Part shown: in pieces, positions 4,531 to 5,588 of the stretch
Layout: every line of letters starts with the position of its first letter
How positions within the stretch are numbered: the first letter of the stretch is position 1
Assembly: GCA_049302575.1 (NCBI GenBank)
Contig: JBAQMG010000067.1
Coordinates: 1-5,588 of the forward strand
DNA from: JBAQMG01 sp049302575
GTDB lineage: Bacteria; Bacillota; Desulfitobacteriia; Desulfitobacteriales; Desulfitobacteriaceae
Direction of reading: 5' to 3'
Length of the DNA: 5,588 bases
The notes under the pieces: model-generated
Told to the model about the DNA's origin: nothing
The model's input: only the letters and a program-made list of their open reading frames with translations
Database searches by the model: none
Made by a program: the position numbers and the translations under genes

Positions 4531-5553
4531 TTAATACCATAACCAATACCATATTCCATATGATATGGCTTGTCCAATAGAAGTCTGGTTACTTGAATTA
4601 ATAAGATTACCTAAGTCACTAGAATTTGACATAAATCCAGTTTCAGTTAGGATTGCGGGCATTTGAGTATAATATAATACCCCGATTGAGCTACCTACTG
4701 AATAGGGAGTAGTATACGTATATAGAAATGTGTTACTATATATTCGATCTTCAACTAAATTCGCTATTGTTTGACTATATGATGTATCATGATTATTTGG
4801 ATATAAAACGGTACTTCCATAGACCGAACTATCAGTAGAACTATTACAATGTGTACTGACAAAAACATCTACATTATTATTATTTGCTATTGCAAATCTA
4901 TCGTTAATACCAACGGTTACATCTGTTGTTCTTGTCATTACCACATCGATATTTCTGCTTAATAAGTCGTTTCTCAGTGCCAAGCCTATAGCTAAATTTA
5001 TAGTTTTTTCCGAGTATTGTGTGCCGTTATACGTGCCTACTGCCCCGGGTTCTGTTCCCCCGTGTCCTGGATCAACACATACCTTTGCGAAGTAAGTTGT
5101 TGTAGATGCAGGTGATATAGATGATTGGGATTCAATGAAACTGGTAATTTGATCAGGAGGCATGTTCTTGAATTTTTCTCTTAAAAGATCTAATTTCTTA
5201 TTAAGCTCGTCTTTTGATAACTCTTTAGTTTCTGCAAAAAAATCAGTCTTTTTTACATTCTTAAAATCATTAATGTTTTCTTGGTCAAAGCTAAATACTA
5301 TATCTGTTATGCTTGCATCAAAATTAAATATATTATAACTTAGAATCCCCCTGTCAATATCTGTTGACCATTTTAGTTCTTTTATTTTGTTAACCATTAA
5401 TTTGTTAACATCTACATATGCAATTCCATTTTCAATTTTAAACCCATTAATTTTTGTTCCCAAAGGAAACTCATTTAAACAATCTTGAGGTAAGTTATCG
5501 CCTTTTACTAATTGGTTAAGCAATGTCGTCAATCTAAGCATCCAATAATTCAC
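4531..5553 (-). CDS. GerM-like domain / N-acetylmuramoyl-L-alanine amidase
   Basis: This 340-residue product cuts the bond between N-acetylmuramic acid and the stem peptide of peptidoglycan. The C-terminal half (about 156-340) is an Amidase_3 zinc domain. DPGHGG has H164, SEKTINL has E182, STHCNSS has H235 (zinc ligands), and ILTETGFMSN has the catalytic E304. Residues about 5-97 match the later part of a GerMN domain (LLNQLVKG, FPLGTKINGF, GIAYVDVN), known from the spore germination/sporulation protein GerM. Residues 110-155 are a linker. The fusion suggests a role in spore or envelope peptidoglycan remodelling. The assigned GTG start has no good ribosome binding site, no signal peptide follows, and the first strands of GerMN are absent. 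An in-frame TAA stands just upstream (5570-5568). The gene may therefore be 5'-damaged or continue beyond the window. The catalytic domain itself looks intact. Confidence 0.88.
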   Translation of the reverse strand: MNYWMLRLTTLLNQLVKGDNLPQDCLNEFPLGTKINGFKIENGIAYVDVNKLMVNKIKELKWSTDIDRGILSYNIFNFDASITDIVFSFDQENINDFKNVKKTDFFAETKELSKDELNKKLDLLREKFKNMPPDQITSFIESQSSISPASTTTYFAKVCVDPGHGGTEPGAVGTYNGTQYSEKTINLAIGLALRNDLLSRNIDVVMTRTTDVTVGINDRFAIANNNNVDVFVSTHCNSSTDSSVYGSTVLYPNNHDTSYSQTIANLVEDRIYSNTFLYTYTTPYSVGSSIGVLYYTQMPAILTETGFMSNSSDLGNLINSSNQTSIGQAISYGIWYWLWY

Positions 5554-5588
5554 AATGCAGATTTCTTATTCATAAAGAAGCGTTTCTT

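Overview
The window looks like accessory DNA from a low-GC, endospore-forming Firmicute, probably a clostridium-like anaerobe. The host-type genes at the right (about 3951-5553, minus strand) are very AT-rich and include an N-acetylmuramoyl-L-alanine amidase fused to a GerM-like domain, a combination known from spore formers. Genus is an inference and cannot be fixed from this sequence.

Positions 1-3809 hold two nested insertion sequences. The outer one is an IS3-family element on the minus strand. The start of its orfA lies at 3542-3733, the end of orfA at 298-398, and the start of orfB at 1-259; orfB runs off the left edge. The inner one is a complete IS21-family element at 399-3541 inserted into orfA. 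Its 13-bp terminal inverted repeats are perfect, it starts TG and ends CA, and it is flanked by a 5-bp direct duplication (TTCCA). Removing the IS21 element and one TTCCA copy restores a 95-codon orfA, which proves the insertion order.

The IS21 element carries istA (576-2126), istB (2119-2892) and an unlisted 59-codon coiled-coil ORF (2892-3071), joined by start/stop overlaps and strong Shine-Dalgarno sequences. istA and istB each contain one in-frame TAA, and so does the visible part of the IS3 orfB. Both elements are therefore probably unable to move by themselves, although the DNA ends of the IS21 element look intact.

The ends of the IS21 element are elaborate. Three 22-bp tandem repeats lie at the left end. 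Four matching ones lie in inverted orientation at the right end. Deeper in the right end are further related repeats with a GAGCC core in both orientations. These flank a 27-bp imperfect hairpin and two TTGTCCACA motifs. This 470-base non-coding right end is the most unusual part of the window.

Right of the IS3 end lie a short intergenic stretch, a 155-aa membrane-anchored protein of unknown function (3951-4418), an inverted repeat that may be a terminator (4471-4510), and the GerM-amidase gene (4531-5553). The amidase gene seems to lack its expected N-terminus (signal peptide and first part of the GerM domain).
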